From positions 1-15,582 of the forward strand of contig WJIV01000246.1 of the NCBI GenBank assembly GCA_014730055.1: DNA of 15,582 nucleotides. The letters are read 5' to 3'. Made by a program: the position numbers and the translations under genes. Each line of letters starts with the position of its first letter. The stretch's first letter is position 1. Below, piece after piece: positions 7,124 to 14,940 of this stretch. This stretch comes from Candidatus Bathyarchaeota archaeon (GTDB taxonomy: Archaea; Thermoproteota; Bathyarchaeia; TCS64). The notes under the pieces are model-generated. The model saw nothing but the letters and a program-made list of their open reading frames with translations, was not told the DNA's origin and did not search any database.

Positions 7124-9001
7124 TTGTCAGAGAAGCTTAAGAAATACATGGATGACAGGAGCCTAGAGAAGCTTCTAGCTCTGAATAACCCCCATGTTAA
7201 GGAACAAGTTGAGAGGTTTCTTGAACTCTGCAAGCCAGCAAAAGCCACTGTAATAACCGACTCAGAAGAGGATATTCAGTACGTTAGACAACTGGCAATA
7301 GATTTGGGAGAAGAGATTCCTTTAGAGATGAAAGGACACACTGTACACTATGATAGTTACAGGGACCAAGCGAGGGATAAAGAGAACACCCGAGTCTTAA
7401 AGACACCCGATATGAGGATGAGTCAGGGAATTAATACAATCGGTAGAGATGAGGGGCTCGAAGAAGTCTTGGGAATAATGGATGGGGCTATGAAGGGAAA
7501 GGAATGCCTGATACGTTTCTTTAGCCTAGGACCAACGCAGAGCAGATTTACCCAGAGAGCACTACAACTCACTGATAGTGCTTACGTCGGCCATAGCGAA
7601 GACATACTTTACAGAACCGGTTATGAGGAGTTCAAGAGGCTAGAGGGAGGAAATGACTTTTTCACATTCGTTCACAGCGCTGGAGAGCTTGATGAGAGAA
7701 ACACGACCAAGAATATCAAAGATCGTAGAATTTATGTTGATGTAATAGATGGAAAGGTGTACAGTGTTAACAACCAGTACGCTGGAAACAGCCTTGGATT
7801 AAAAAAATTGGCTCTGAGACTCGCCATCTATAAGGCAAACCACGAAGACTGGCTCACAGAACACATGCTGATAATGGGAGTACATCCACCAGGCAAAGAT
7901 AGAGTCACCTACTTTACTGGTGCATATCCTAGTGCCTGTGGTAAAACCAGTACCGCGATGATTCCAGGTCAGACAATTGTGGGAGACGATATTGCGTATC
8001 TCAAAGAAGATGATCAGGGTAACTGTAGAGCGGTGAACATAGAGTCAGGGGTTTTTGGGATTATAAGGGATGTAAACCCGGAGGATGACCCGGTTATTTA
8101 CAACACGCTCACAACGCCAAGGGAGATGATATTCAGCAACGTACTTGTTCACGAAGGAAAGCCCTACTGGTTAGGAATGGGCTTACCCGACGAGGAGATC
8201 CCAGATGAGGGAATGAACCACAGCGGCGAATGGTACAAGGGAAAAAAGGACTCAAATGGAAATGAGATCCCCATTGCTCATCCTAACGCTCGTTACACAA
8301 TCAGATTAAATGAATTAGATAATATCGATCCCAATTGGGATGATCCAGAAGGACAAATAATTAGAGGAATATACTATGGTGGTAGAGATCCAGATACAAA
8401 TGTTCCCATAAGCGAAGCACTTAGCTGGGAGCATGGTGTTTACATGGGGGCCACAATAGAATCAGAGACAACTAGCGCCACACTTGGAAGAGCAGGAGTA
8501 CGTGTGAGCAACCCTATGGCCATAATGGATTTTATGGTGATACCATTCGGACTATATCTGTCTAACCATATTGATTTTGGTAATAGGTTGAAGAATACGC
8601 CCAGAGTATTCAGCACAAATTACTTCCTTCAAGATGAAGAAGGTAGATACCTAAACAAGAAGGTTGACAAGAAAGTCTGGATTATATGGTCAGAAGGAAG
8701 AGTTCATGAGGAATACGACGCTATTAGGACACCAATTGGCTTCCTACCCTTGTATGAGGATCTGAAGGACATATTCATGGTTGTCTTCAATAGGGAATAT
8801 ACCAAAGAAGAGTATCTTGAACAGTTCAGTATACGGATAAAAAAGCACCTAGAAAAGATTGATAGAATGGAAAAACTCTACGGAAGAGAAGAGGGTATTC
8901 CAGAATCTTTCTGGGAGGTACACAACAAAATTGGGCAAGAGCTAGAACAGATACTCAAAAGTACTGGTAAGGATACAGTCCCACCAAGTTATTTCCAATA
9001 A
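7124..9001 (+). CDS. pckG: Phosphoenolpyruvate carboxykinase, GTP-type
   Basis: Converts oxaloacetate and GTP to phosphoenolpyruvate, CO2 and GDP, the entry to gluconeogenesis; it can run in reverse. The 625 residues match the GTP family, including archaeal members, and exceed the roughly 530 of the ATP form. Motifs in order: LIRFFSLGPTQSRFTQRALQLTDSAYVGHS (129-158, substrate region), FVHSAGE (182-188), YAGNSLGLKKLALRLA (219-234), LTEHMLIMGV with metal/substrate residues (244-253), then the nucleotide P-loop SACGKTSTAM (270-279) with Lys274 and Thr275, and GDDIAY (287-292) with the metal aspartates. Further on come HPNARYTI, GIYYGGRDPDTNVPISEA and ESETTSATLGRAG. The usual FPSACGKTN is YPSACGKTS here, a mild change. 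It starts at TTG with an excellent Shine-Dalgarno and is divergent from the creatininase gene. With triosephosphate isomerase and the phosphohexomutase operon it outlines a sugar-building role. Confidence 0.97.
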   Translation: MSEKLKKYMDDRSLEKLLALNNPHVKEQVERFLELCKPAKATVITDSEEDIQYVRQLAIDLGEEIPLEMKGHTVHYDSYRDQARDKENTRVLKTPDMRMSQGINTIGRDEGLEEVLGIMDGAMKGKECLIRFFSLGPTQSRFTQRALQLTDSAYVGHSEDILYRTGYEEFKRLEGGNDFFTFVHSAGELDERNTTKNIKDRRIYVDVIDGKVYSVNNQYAGNSLGLKKLALRLAIYKANHEDWLTEHMLIMGVHPPGKDRVTYFTGAYPSACGKTSTAMIPGQTIVGDDIAYLKEDDQGNCRAVNIESGVFGIIRDVNPEDDPVIYNTLTTPREMIFSNVLVHEGKPYWLGMGLPDEEIPDEGMNHSGEWYKGKKDSNGNEIPIAHPNARYTIRLNELDNIDPNWDDPEGQIIRGIYYGGRDPDTNVPISEALSWEHGVYMGATIESETTSATLGRAGVRVSNPMAIMDFMVIPFGLYLSNHIDFGNRLKNTPRVFSTNYFLQDEEGRYLNKKVDKKVWIIWSEGRVHEEYDAIRTPIGFLPLYEDLKDIFMVVFNREYTKEEYLEQFSIRIKKHLEKIDRMEKLYGREEGIPESFWEVHNKIGQELEQILKSTGKDTVPPSYFQ

Positions 9002-9019
9002 TCTAATTTATTTTATCTA

Positions 9020-9027
9020 CTTATAAT
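9020..9027 (+). promoter_or_regulatory. TATA-like box before the aminomutase-like gene
   Basis: CTTATAAT is centred about 27 bases before ATG 9051 in the 49-base gap after PEP carboxykinase. A weak GAGG (9039-9042) is also present. The T-rich bases 9003-9016 could end the PEP carboxykinase transcript. Confidence 0.4.
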
Positions 9028-9050
9028 CCTGGCATAATGAGGAATATTTA

Positions 9051-10346
9051 ATGGATTACAAGGAAAGGACAAAGAAGTCAGAGGAACTATACAACCGGGC
9101 AAATAAGGTTCTACCCGCAGGGGTAAGCTACTCAATCAGAGCACTCCCGCCTTACCCATTCTACGTGAGGGAGGCAACTGGCGTGAAAATAAAAGACGTG
9201 GATGGGAACACTTACACGGACTATTGGGTTGGACACGGAGCACTGATACTAGGACATAGTCCAAAGCCTGTAATAGAGGCTGTCATGGAACAGCTGGATA
9301 AGGGAACCCACTTCGGATTTGCTCATGAGCACGAAGTAGCTCTAGCAGAAAAGATAATCAAACACCTGCCTTCTGGAGAGAAGATGAGGTATTGCGCAAG
9401 CGGTACAGAGGCTAACATGTATGGCTCAAGATTAGCGAGAGCTTATACTGGTAATATGAAGATGCTTAAGATCGAAGGAGGCTGGCATGGAGGATATGAC
9501 AGCCTACATGCTCATGTCAGTCCACCATATGAAAGATCAGAATCCGCGGGCTTAAACCCAAAAGTAACAGAAGATACCTTCGCGGTTCCTTTCAATGATC
9601 TTGACTCTACAAGGAAGATTGTTAAAAAACACAAATTCTCCTGCATAATATTAGAACCAGTTATGGGTGCAGCGGGTTTCTTGACCCCTGAACCTGGCTA
9701 CCTAGAAGGGCTTAGAGAAATTTGCAACGAAAACGATATTTTACTTATCTTCGACGAGGTCGTGACAGGTTTTAGACTTGGACTTGGTGGTGCTCAGGAA
9801 TATTACGGGGTTGAACCTGACATGACCATTCTAGGAAAGATAATAGGTGGAGGATTTCCAATCGGAGCTTTCTGCGCATCAGATGAGATAATGGAGAAGA
9901 TTAGTCACATTAAGTATCCAGAACCAGAGACAAGAAGTGCTCATGGTGGTACATTCACAGGGAATCCAATAAGCACAGTAGCAGGAAAAGCAACGATCGA
10001 GGAACTTGAGAAAAAGCCCATCTACAAAAAGATCGATAGCCTTGGAGAAAAAATGAGGAAAGGACTAGGAGATATATTTGAGAGAGGAAAAATCCCGGCA
10101 TCTGTAACTGGCGTCGGATCAGTTTTTGGTATTCATTTCCAGGAAACTCCACCAAAGAACGCAGGAGATACCATGAATAACGACATGAATATTACAAAAA
10201 AATACTTCCAGCATATGCTCGAGAAGGGGATAATATACCTAAGCCCGACAACCAGTCATAGCTGGATCAGTAGTCCACACATTGAGGAAGATGTAGATGA
10301 ATATCTAGCTGCTACTGAGGAATTTATCAAGAACTATACAGTATAG
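9051..10346 (+). CDS. Class III PLP enzyme, glutamate-1-semialdehyde 2,1-aminomutase-like
   Basis: A 431-residue fold-type I PLP enzyme close in layout to HemL. Motifs: LPAGVSYSIRALPPYPFYV (21-39, substrate-entry region), VDGNTYTDYWVGHGALILGH (50-69), SGTEANMYGSRLARAYTG (118-135, PLP phosphate), FDEVVTGFRLGLGGAQEYYGVEPD (234-257) with Asp235, and LGKIIGGGFPIGA with the Schiff-base Lys263. GGTFTGNP follows as in HemL. The stretch after the phosphate loop differs from true aminomutases: the usual GxYHGHxD reads GGWHGGYD (143-150), and the following loop VSPPYERSESAGL (157-169) is not the standard serine-rich gate. No tetrapyrrole genes are nearby. It may therefore be an aminotransferase or aminomutase on another substrate rather than HemL itself. 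Unlike the other two class III enzymes in this window it lacks the four-cysteine segment. Its end overlaps the convergent aminotransferase by 13 bases. Confidence 0.88.
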   Translation: MDYKERTKKSEELYNRANKVLPAGVSYSIRALPPYPFYVREATGVKIKDVDGNTYTDYWVGHGALILGHSPKPVIEAVMEQLDKGTHFGFAHEHEVALAEKIIKHLPSGEKMRYCASGTEANMYGSRLARAYTGNMKMLKIEGGWHGGYDSLHAHVSPPYERSESAGLNPKVTEDTFAVPFNDLDSTRKIVKKHKFSCIILEPVMGAAGFLTPEPGYLEGLREICNENDILLIFDEVVTGFRLGLGGAQEYYGVEPDMTILGKIIGGGFPIGAFCASDEIMEKISHIKYPEPETRSAHGGTFTGNPISTVAGKATIEELEKKPIYKKIDSLGEKMRKGLGDIFERGKIPASVTGVGSVFGIHFQETPPKNAGDTMNNDMNITKKYFQHMLEKGIIYLSPTTSHSWISSPHIEEDVDEYLAATEEFIKNYTV

Positions 10347-10356
10347 TTGCTTTTTT
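10332..10356 (+). terminator. Palindrome at convergent gene ends plus T-run, candidate terminator
   Basis: AACTATAC-A-GTATAGTT (10332-10348) is a perfect inverted repeat centred on base 10340. It contains the stop codons of both convergent genes, so each protein ends NYTV. On the plus strand it is followed after GC by six T (10351-10356), the layout of a transcription terminator for the upstream aminomutase-like gene. On the minus strand the bases beyond the palindrome have no comparable T-run. Termination is inferred; the symmetry is seen directly. Confidence 0.5.
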
Positions 10357-11707
10357 CCACAATCTCTATGGATTCTTCAATTATCTCAATAGCCACATCG
10401 ACCTGTTCCTCGTTGATAATCAGAGGAGGAGCAATTCTAAGGGACCTCCCACCGTAAGAACCCATATTAAGAATAAATAGCCCTCTCTTGAAAGCCTCCT
10501 TACAAATTGCAGCCGCCTCCAAAGGTGCAGGGGTCTTCTGATCTCGGTCCTTAATTATCTCTACCCCAATCAGTAGACCAAGACCTCTAACATCACCAAT
10601 AATTGAGTGGTCCTCCATTAAGTCAAACAACCTCTGCTTCATGTAGGATCCAATGACATCCGAGTTTTTACACAGATCATCTTTCTCTATTACATCCAGC
10701 GTAGCATGGGCAGCTGCTATACCAAGGGGATTAGCGCTGAAACTCTGGGCATGAAGGGGAATGGGCTCCGAGTCTGTTGATTCAAGAATGTCCCTGGGAA
10801 GCAGACAGGCACTTAACGGAACCCCACTTGAGATGGATTTTCCTAGGAGAGTGACATCCGGTTTTACTCCCCAGTGATCCATACCAAACCATTCTCCCGT
10901 ACGGCCAAAGGCGGTCTGTATTTCATCAGCTACTAGTAGCATATTGTGGCTGTCGCAGATTTCCCTCAGTCTTTTGTGCCATCCTTCCGGCGGAACGTAC
11001 CAGCCGGAGTCACCTTGAACGGGCTCAACGAAGATTGCCGCTACCTCATCAGCTGGTAAATAGCTTTTCAGAACTATGTCCTCAATGTAGCTTAGACAGG
11101 CGAATTCACACTCGGGGTACTCATGTTTCATCGGGCAGCGATAGCAGGCAGCATAAGGTACATGGAAAATACCGGGAACAGTAGGCCCATAATATCTTTT
11201 CATGCTCGGATCATAACCACTAAGGCTCAGAGCTCCCATGCTTGAGCCATGGTAGCTTCCTGTAAAACTCAGTATATACGGGCGTCTCGTAGCCCTTCGC
11301 ACAGCTTTCATTGCGAACTCATTTGCCATACTTCCTGATTGCCCCCAGTAAACCTGTATATTTTCCTCATTGAGGAGACCACTGAGTCTTTCTAGAAGCC
11401 TATAAGAGCCTTCAGTCTGCCAGTGAATTGATTTAGAAATCTGACTTCTAAGTGCATTCATAATATGTGGGTGATTGTAACCTGTGTTTGCTACGCACCG
11501 GCCGGAGATGAGATCAAGGAAAACATTGCCATCTGGATCCTCAATATAGATTCCCCTGGCTTTTTCTACAATTGGTGAGGAATACGAGCTTGCACTGATG
11601 CCCGAGTTCTCAAGTATCCTAGATACCCTAGGTCCGGGTGGTCCGGATACTATATGTGGTCCTGTGTAATTGTCTGTCAAGCATTCATCAACCGGGATAT
11701 ATCCCAA
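10334..11707 (-). CDS. Class III aminotransferase of the archaeal amino-acid racemase/GABA aminotransferase group
   Basis: A 457-residue PLP enzyme. The N-terminal SGPPGPRVSRILE (21-33), IEDPDGNVFLDLISGRCVANTGYNHP (55-80) and C-terminal SYGGRSLRIAPPLII (417-431) resemble the Pyrococcus PH0138-type group, which holds broad-specificity amino-acid racemases and aminotransferases. The PLP site is visible as SGSMANEFAMKAVRRATRR (124-142), SYHGSSMGALSLSG (151-164), VADEIQTAFGRTG with Asp261 and LGKSISSGV with Lys290. Cysteines 188, 191, 200 and 204 form C-x2-C-x8-C-x3-C, matching the partial enzyme at 1-923 although the two proteins differ elsewhere. The reaction may be transamination of an omega-amino acid or racemisation; sequence cannot decide. 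It starts at TTG; a second TTG at codon 10 would give an N-terminus closer to relatives, and neither has a well-placed Shine-Dalgarno. The 3' end overlaps the aminomutase-like gene within a palindrome. Confidence 0.9.
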   Translation of the reverse strand: MGYIPVDECLTDNYTGPHIVSGPPGPRVSRILENSGISASSYSSPIVEKARGIYIEDPDGNVFLDLISGRCVANTGYNHPHIMNALRSQISKSIHWQTEGSYRLLERLSGLLNEENIQVYWGQSGSMANEFAMKAVRRATRRPYILSFTGSYHGSSMGALSLSGYDPSMKRYYGPTVPGIFHVPYAACYRCPMKHEYPECEFACLSYIEDIVLKSYLPADEVAAIFVEPVQGDSGWYVPPEGWHKRLREICDSHNMLLVADEIQTAFGRTGEWFGMDHWGVKPDVTLLGKSISSGVPLSACLLPRDILESTDSEPIPLHAQSFSANPLGIAAAHATLDVIEKDDLCKNSDVIGSYMKQRLFDLMEDHSIIGDVRGLGLLIGVEIIKDRDQKTPAPLEAAAICKEAFKRGLFILNMGSYGGRSLRIAPPLIINEEQVDVAIEIIEESIEIVEKSNYTV

Positions 11708-11745
11708 TATCTTAAATTATTACCCCTTCACTTGAGAATCCAAAC

Positions 11746-11753
11746 CCTATATA
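11746..11753. promoter_or_regulatory. Palindromic TATA box (CTATATAG) between aminotransferase and tpiA
   Basis: CTATATAG is its own reverse complement. On the plus strand it spans -31 to -24 relative to ATG 11777, an ideal position for leaderless transcription of tpiA. On the minus strand the same box would start a transcript near 11722, about 15 bases before the TTG of the aminotransferase. It may therefore serve both directions. Confidence 0.55.
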
Positions 11754-11776
11754 GTTGAATGAGTAATTCATTAAAT

Positions 11777-12478
11777 ATGTCAGTAATAATAATTGATTAT
11801 CCTCTTCTATTAGTGAATCTTAAGACATACAAGGAAGGAATGGGTCTGAAAGCCTCCGATCTCGCTAGGACAGCTGAGAGGGTTTACGAAAAAACCGGTA
11901 TAAGCATTGCGCTGGCACCTCAAGTTACCGATTTACAGGCAGTTGCGGAGACAAGTGAGACGCCAATATTTTCTCAGCACATCGACCCAGTATCTTTTGG
12001 GCAATACACAGGCCATATTCTTCCTGAATCAGTCGCGGAGTCAGGTTGCATAGGAACGCTTCTGAATCACTCAGAGAGGCAAATATCACTGGAAATGATA
12101 GAGGAATCTATTAATAGGGCTAAGGAAACCGAGCTTCACACGGTAGTCTGTGTTGATACTGTAGATAAAGCGAAAAAAGTAGCATTATTGAACCCGGATG
12201 CTATCGCAATTGAGCCACCTGAACTAATTGGCTCAGGAATACCCGTATCCAAAGCTCAACCTGAGATAGTAAAAGGTGCAGTCGAAGCGGTTAAGGCAGT
12301 TAACCCACATATAAAGGTACTCTGCGGTGCTGGAATAACCAATGGGGAAGATGCTTCCGCTGCACTTGGTCTAGGTGCTGAAGGTATCCTCGTTGCAAGT
12401 GGAGTTGTAAAAGCCGATGACCCTTACAGAGCTCTCCTTGAGTTAGCCAGGGCAATGCAAAGTTACGCAAGTCCCTGA
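11777..12478 (+). CDS. tpiA: Triosephosphate isomerase, archaeal type
   Basis: Interconverts dihydroxyacetone phosphate and glyceraldehyde 3-phosphate in glycolysis and gluconeogenesis. It is 233 residues from this start, the short archaeal form compared with about 250 in bacteria. From ATG 11777: LLLVNLKTYKEG holds Asn14 and Lys16, NHSERQ holds the catalytic His98, IEPPELIGSG holds the catalytic Glu146, and LCGAGITNGEDA plus ILVASGVVKADDPYRAL form the phosphate-binding end of the barrel. NHSERR is the common form; here the last residue is Gln. An in-frame ATG at 11759 would add six residues, but the TATA box position and the usual archaeal N-terminus both favour 11777. The gene overlaps the convergent phosphohexomutase by 16 bases. 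It stands apart from other glycolytic genes except PEP carboxykinase. Confidence 0.96.
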   Translation: MSVIIIDYPLLLVNLKTYKEGMGLKASDLARTAERVYEKTGISIALAPQVTDLQAVAETSETPIFSQHIDPVSFGQYTGHILPESVAESGCIGTLLNHSERQISLEMIEESINRAKETELHTVVCVDTVDKAKKVALLNPDAIAIEPPELIGSGIPVSKAQPEIVKGAVEAVKAVNPHIKVLCGAGITNGEDASAALGLGAEGILVASGVVKADDPYRALLELARAMQSYASP

Positions 12479-13821
12479 ATTATTTCCTCAACAATTTCCC
12501 TATGTCGCTGAATTAACTTATCCAGAGCAGCAATATCTCCTGATTCTGCATAGATTCTGAACTTGGGTTCGGTACCACTTGGTCTTATAAGGATCCAGTC
12601 CCCGTTTGCGTACGTGAGTTTAACGCCGTCCCTTGAATCTACTCGTGGCGCATCTACCATTTTGACTAGTTTTCCAAGAACCTCATTTTTTACATGATTT
12701 GGGCATTTTATGTCATCTTTACCTTTGTAAAACCCTGGTTGCTCTTCTATCAACTCGGATAAAGCTCTTTTCTCCTCGGAAAGAATCTGTGCGAGTAAAA
12801 CTGTAACCATGGTCCCGTCTCTTACAGGATGAAATGGTCCATACATAATGCCTCCATTTTCTTCTCCTCCGAGCTCAAAATTGTTCTCTACCATAGCCCT
12901 CGATACATCAACACTCCCGACCCTGGTCCAGTAGACGCTTCCATTATGTCTCTCTGCGACTTTTTCTATTCCTATTGATGAGCTTACCGGAGTAACAATA
13001 GTCTTACCCGGGTTTTTCTCTAAGTACCAGTCAGCGATTAGGCATAGAGATTTATCGCCCCACACGGCATCGCCCTTCTCGTCCATTATTATTGATCTGT
13101 CGCCATCTCCGTCGAATCCTATACCAAAATCGGATCCAGTGCTATCAATTAGGTCCCTTAACGCTCCCAGGTTCTCAGGGGTCGGTTCACTACCTCTGCC
13201 TGGGAAATGTCCATCAAGTTCGGTGTTAACGGTATATACACTGCATCCGATCATACTTGCTGCCCTGGGAGCAGTTAGAGATGATACTCCATTGCCTGTA
13301 TCAAGGACTACTTTGATACCAGAATCTCTGATTAGATCTTGATTAACCTGAAGTATTAAGTCATCAATATAATCCTCTAATACATCTATCTCTTTGATTC
13401 TACCAATTTTATCCCAGTCAGATAGTGGAGGTCCTCCACGTTCATAAAGGACCTCAACATCTTTTTCAAGAGCTCGTGGGATCTCCACCCCATCAGCAGC
13501 TATCACCTTAACACCGTTAAATTCAGGGGGGTTATGACTCGCAGTTATCATCAATCCACCATCAAGCCCAAGTTTTTTCGTCATATACTGCAGACAGGGG
13601 GTAGTTACCAAACCCATATCAAATACATCACAGCCAATGCTGAGGAGAGCACTTACAATTGAGTCTCGGATCATAGGACTACTTGTACGGGCATCTCTTC
13701 CTACGGCAATTCTTTTCCCTAGAAACTTGGCGCTTGATTTGGCAACTAAGCACAGTGTCTCAAGGGTAAGATCTCGATTAATTTCTCCTCTAACGCCATT
13801 TGTTCCAAACAGATTACCCAT
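12463..13821 (-). CDS. glmM: Phosphoglucosamine mutase / phosphomannomutase (alpha-D-phosphohexomutase)
   Basis: Moves phosphate between C6 and C1 of a hexose, probably glucosamine 6-phosphate to glucosamine 1-phosphate or the mannose equivalent. It is 452 residues with the four phosphohexomutase domains. From ATG 13821: GNLFGTNGVRGE at the start, TASHNPPEFNG with the phosphoserine Ser95, the Mg-binding loop DGDGDR (Asp237, Asp239, Asp241), the sugar loop GEENGG (319-324) and the phosphate-binding RPSGTEPKFRIYAE (413-426). GEENGG is common in archaeal phosphoglucosamine mutases, where bacterial GlmM has GEQSGH; the adjoining GDP-mannose-type nucleotidyltransferase makes a mannose role possible too. 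The ATG overlaps the upstream TGA as TGATG, with GGTGAT just before it, so translation is coupled; a GTG one codon earlier is the only competitor. It is last in the nucleotide-sugar operon. Confidence 0.92.
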   Translation of the reverse strand: MGNLFGTNGVRGEINRDLTLETLCLVAKSSAKFLGKRIAVGRDARTSSPMIRDSIVSALLSIGCDVFDMGLVTTPCLQYMTKKLGLDGGLMITASHNPPEFNGVKVIAADGVEIPRALEKDVEVLYERGGPPLSDWDKIGRIKEIDVLEDYIDDLILQVNQDLIRDSGIKVVLDTGNGVSSLTAPRAASMIGCSVYTVNTELDGHFPGRGSEPTPENLGALRDLIDSTGSDFGIGFDGDGDRSIIMDEKGDAVWGDKSLCLIADWYLEKNPGKTIVTPVSSSIGIEKVAERHNGSVYWTRVGSVDVSRAMVENNFELGGEENGGIMYGPFHPVRDGTMVTVLLAQILSEEKRALSELIEEQPGFYKGKDDIKCPNHVKNEVLGKLVKMVDAPRVDSRDGVKLTYANGDWILIRPSGTEPKFRIYAESGDIAALDKLIQRHREIVEEIIQGLA

Positions 13822-14909
13822 CACATCACCTGTTTAGGAATCAGGATACTTTCATCGATGGTTTTACTTGGGCAGATACTAACCCCTTCGGTTATGGTCA
13901 CACCGTCCCCTATCTGAGCATAATCGCCTATTAGGCTCCCTGACTCTATCTTTACCCAGCGTTCTATGAGTGCATTCTCGCCGATTATTGCGTTTTTAAT
14001 ACTGCTGTAGTCTTCAACTACGGCCCCATTAAGGATGATGCTGTTCTCTATCTTGCATCCCTTACCAATATGAACATAGTCGTTGAGTGATACATTAGGG
14101 CCTATTATGCTATCTTCTCCTATCTTCACTTCTTCTCCAAAGATGCATGGTTCCTTTATCTCAGATGAAGATGATATCTCAGTGTTCTTACCATGAACAA
14201 TGTTATCGTTCTTTTTAAGAAGCATAGCATTGGCTTGTAGGTACTCCTCGGGGATGCCTATATCAATCCAGAAACCGTGGCACTCGAAACCGTAAAGCTT
14301 TCTCTCGGCGGCAAGTTTTGGGAAAACCTCGGTCTCAATCGATACTTTTCTGCCCGAGGGTATGTAATCAAGAACCTCGGGTTCAAGTATGTAGATACCA
14401 GCATTGATTAGATTACTCGGGGCTCTGCCTGGTTCTGGCTTTTCTACGAAACGAGTGATCCTTCCCTCCCAGTCCAGCTCAACGGCGCCGTATCTGCTGG
14501 GATCAGGAACCTGAACAAGCGCAATGGTAGCAGCCCCTCCTTTTTCCTTATGGAAGTTTACCAGTCGCCGGTAATCAATGTCAGCAAGTACATCGCCATT
14601 CAGTGTGAGGAAATACTCGTCATTGAGAAGATCTTCTGCATGTTTTATCGGTCCGCCTGTTCCTAATGGTCGCTGTTCCCGGCTGTATAAAATTCCTAAT
14701 CCAGATTTTGTTGGTCCAAGGTATCGGACAAGACTCTCTGCCATGTAATATACAGATAGTATCACCGTGTCGACTCCTCCGTCTGAGAGATTCTGTAAAG
14801 TGTAGTCGATTAGTGGTTTGTTTGCAACGGGGAATAACATTTTAGGTCGGCTACAGCTCAGGGGTCTTAGCCTAGTACCAAATCCGCCGGCTAGAACTAT
14901 GGCTTTCAA
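13821..14909 (-). CDS. Sugar-1-phosphate nucleotidylyltransferase, GDP-mannose pyrophosphorylase-like
   Basis: Joins a sugar 1-phosphate to a nucleoside triphosphate to give an NDP-sugar and pyrophosphate. The 362 residues match the length of eukaryote-type mannose-1-phosphate guanylyltransferases. The N-terminal Rossmann-like domain has LAGGFGTRLRPL (6-17) and RPKMLFPV with Lys23, PLGTGGPIKHAED (81-93), LNGDVLADID with metal Asp106, FVEKP (154-158), INAGIYIL (168-175) and FWIDIG with Asp216. From about residue 240 to 345 there are hexapeptide repeats of a left-handed beta-helix (for example VKIGEDSIIGPNVSLNDYVHIG), which usually mediates oligomerisation. The C-terminal pattern, including the ERWVKIE block and final IPKQVM, follows GDP-mannose pyrophosphorylases more than the longer archaeal GlmU-like enzymes with acetyltransferase activity. 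It starts at TTG with GGAGG 10 bases upstream; that site lies in a hairpin. It ends overlapping the mutase gene. Confidence 0.9.
   Translation of the reverse strand: MKAIVLAGGFGTRLRPLSCSRPKMLFPVANKPLIDYTLQNLSDGGVDTVILSVYYMAESLVRYLGPTKSGLGILYSREQRPLGTGGPIKHAEDLLNDEYFLTLNGDVLADIDYRRLVNFHKEKGGAATIALVQVPDPSRYGAVELDWEGRITRFVEKPEPGRAPSNLINAGIYILEPEVLDYIPSGRKVSIETEVFPKLAAERKLYGFECHGFWIDIGIPEEYLQANAMLLKKNDNIVHGKNTEISSSSEIKEPCIFGEEVKIGEDSIIGPNVSLNDYVHIGKGCKIENSIILNGAVVEDYSSIKNAIIGENALIERWVKIESGSLIGDYAQIGDGVTITEGVSICPSKTIDESILIPKQVM
13825..13830 (-). promoter_or_regulatory. Shine-Dalgarno GGTGAT inside the upstream gene, for the phosphohexomutase
   Basis: On the minus strand GGTGAT-GTG-ATG places a perfect anti-Shine-Dalgarno match 3 bases before ATG 13821, equal to about 7 bases from a GGAGG core. 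It favours that ATG over the GTG at 13824. Confidence 0.5.
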
Positions 14910-14917
14910 TTATCAGT

Positions 14918-14940
14918 CGCCTCCTATCATGTTGGAGGCG
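14918..14940 (-). repeat. Inverted repeat that can mask the Shine-Dalgarno of the nucleotidyltransferase
   Basis: CGCCTCC, a 9-base loop and GGAGGCG form a perfect 7-bp GC-rich stem in the 53-base gap between the two nucleotidyltransferase genes. On the transcribed strand the 3' arm is the GGAGG ribosome site (14920-14924) before TTG 14909. No T-run follows, so a terminator is less likely than control of translation. Inference from position. Confidence 0.45.

Noticed and set aside
9051..10346. Naming this gene hemL
   Set aside because: Core motifs agree, but the gate-loop region differs and no tetrapyrrole genes are nearby, so only 'HemL-like' is supported.
11694..11705. Palindrome GGGATATATCCC at the start of the aminotransferase gene
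   Set aside because: It lies in the first codons, is short and AT-centred, and has no second copy; no function can be supported.
11759..11776. Upstream ATG of triosephosphate isomerase
   Set aside because: The TATA box position and archaeal family length favour ATG 11777; kept only as an alternative.
13139..13837. Plus-strand open frames opposite the phosphohexomutase
   Set aside because: Both lie antisense to strongly conserved catalytic motifs and have no recognisable product.
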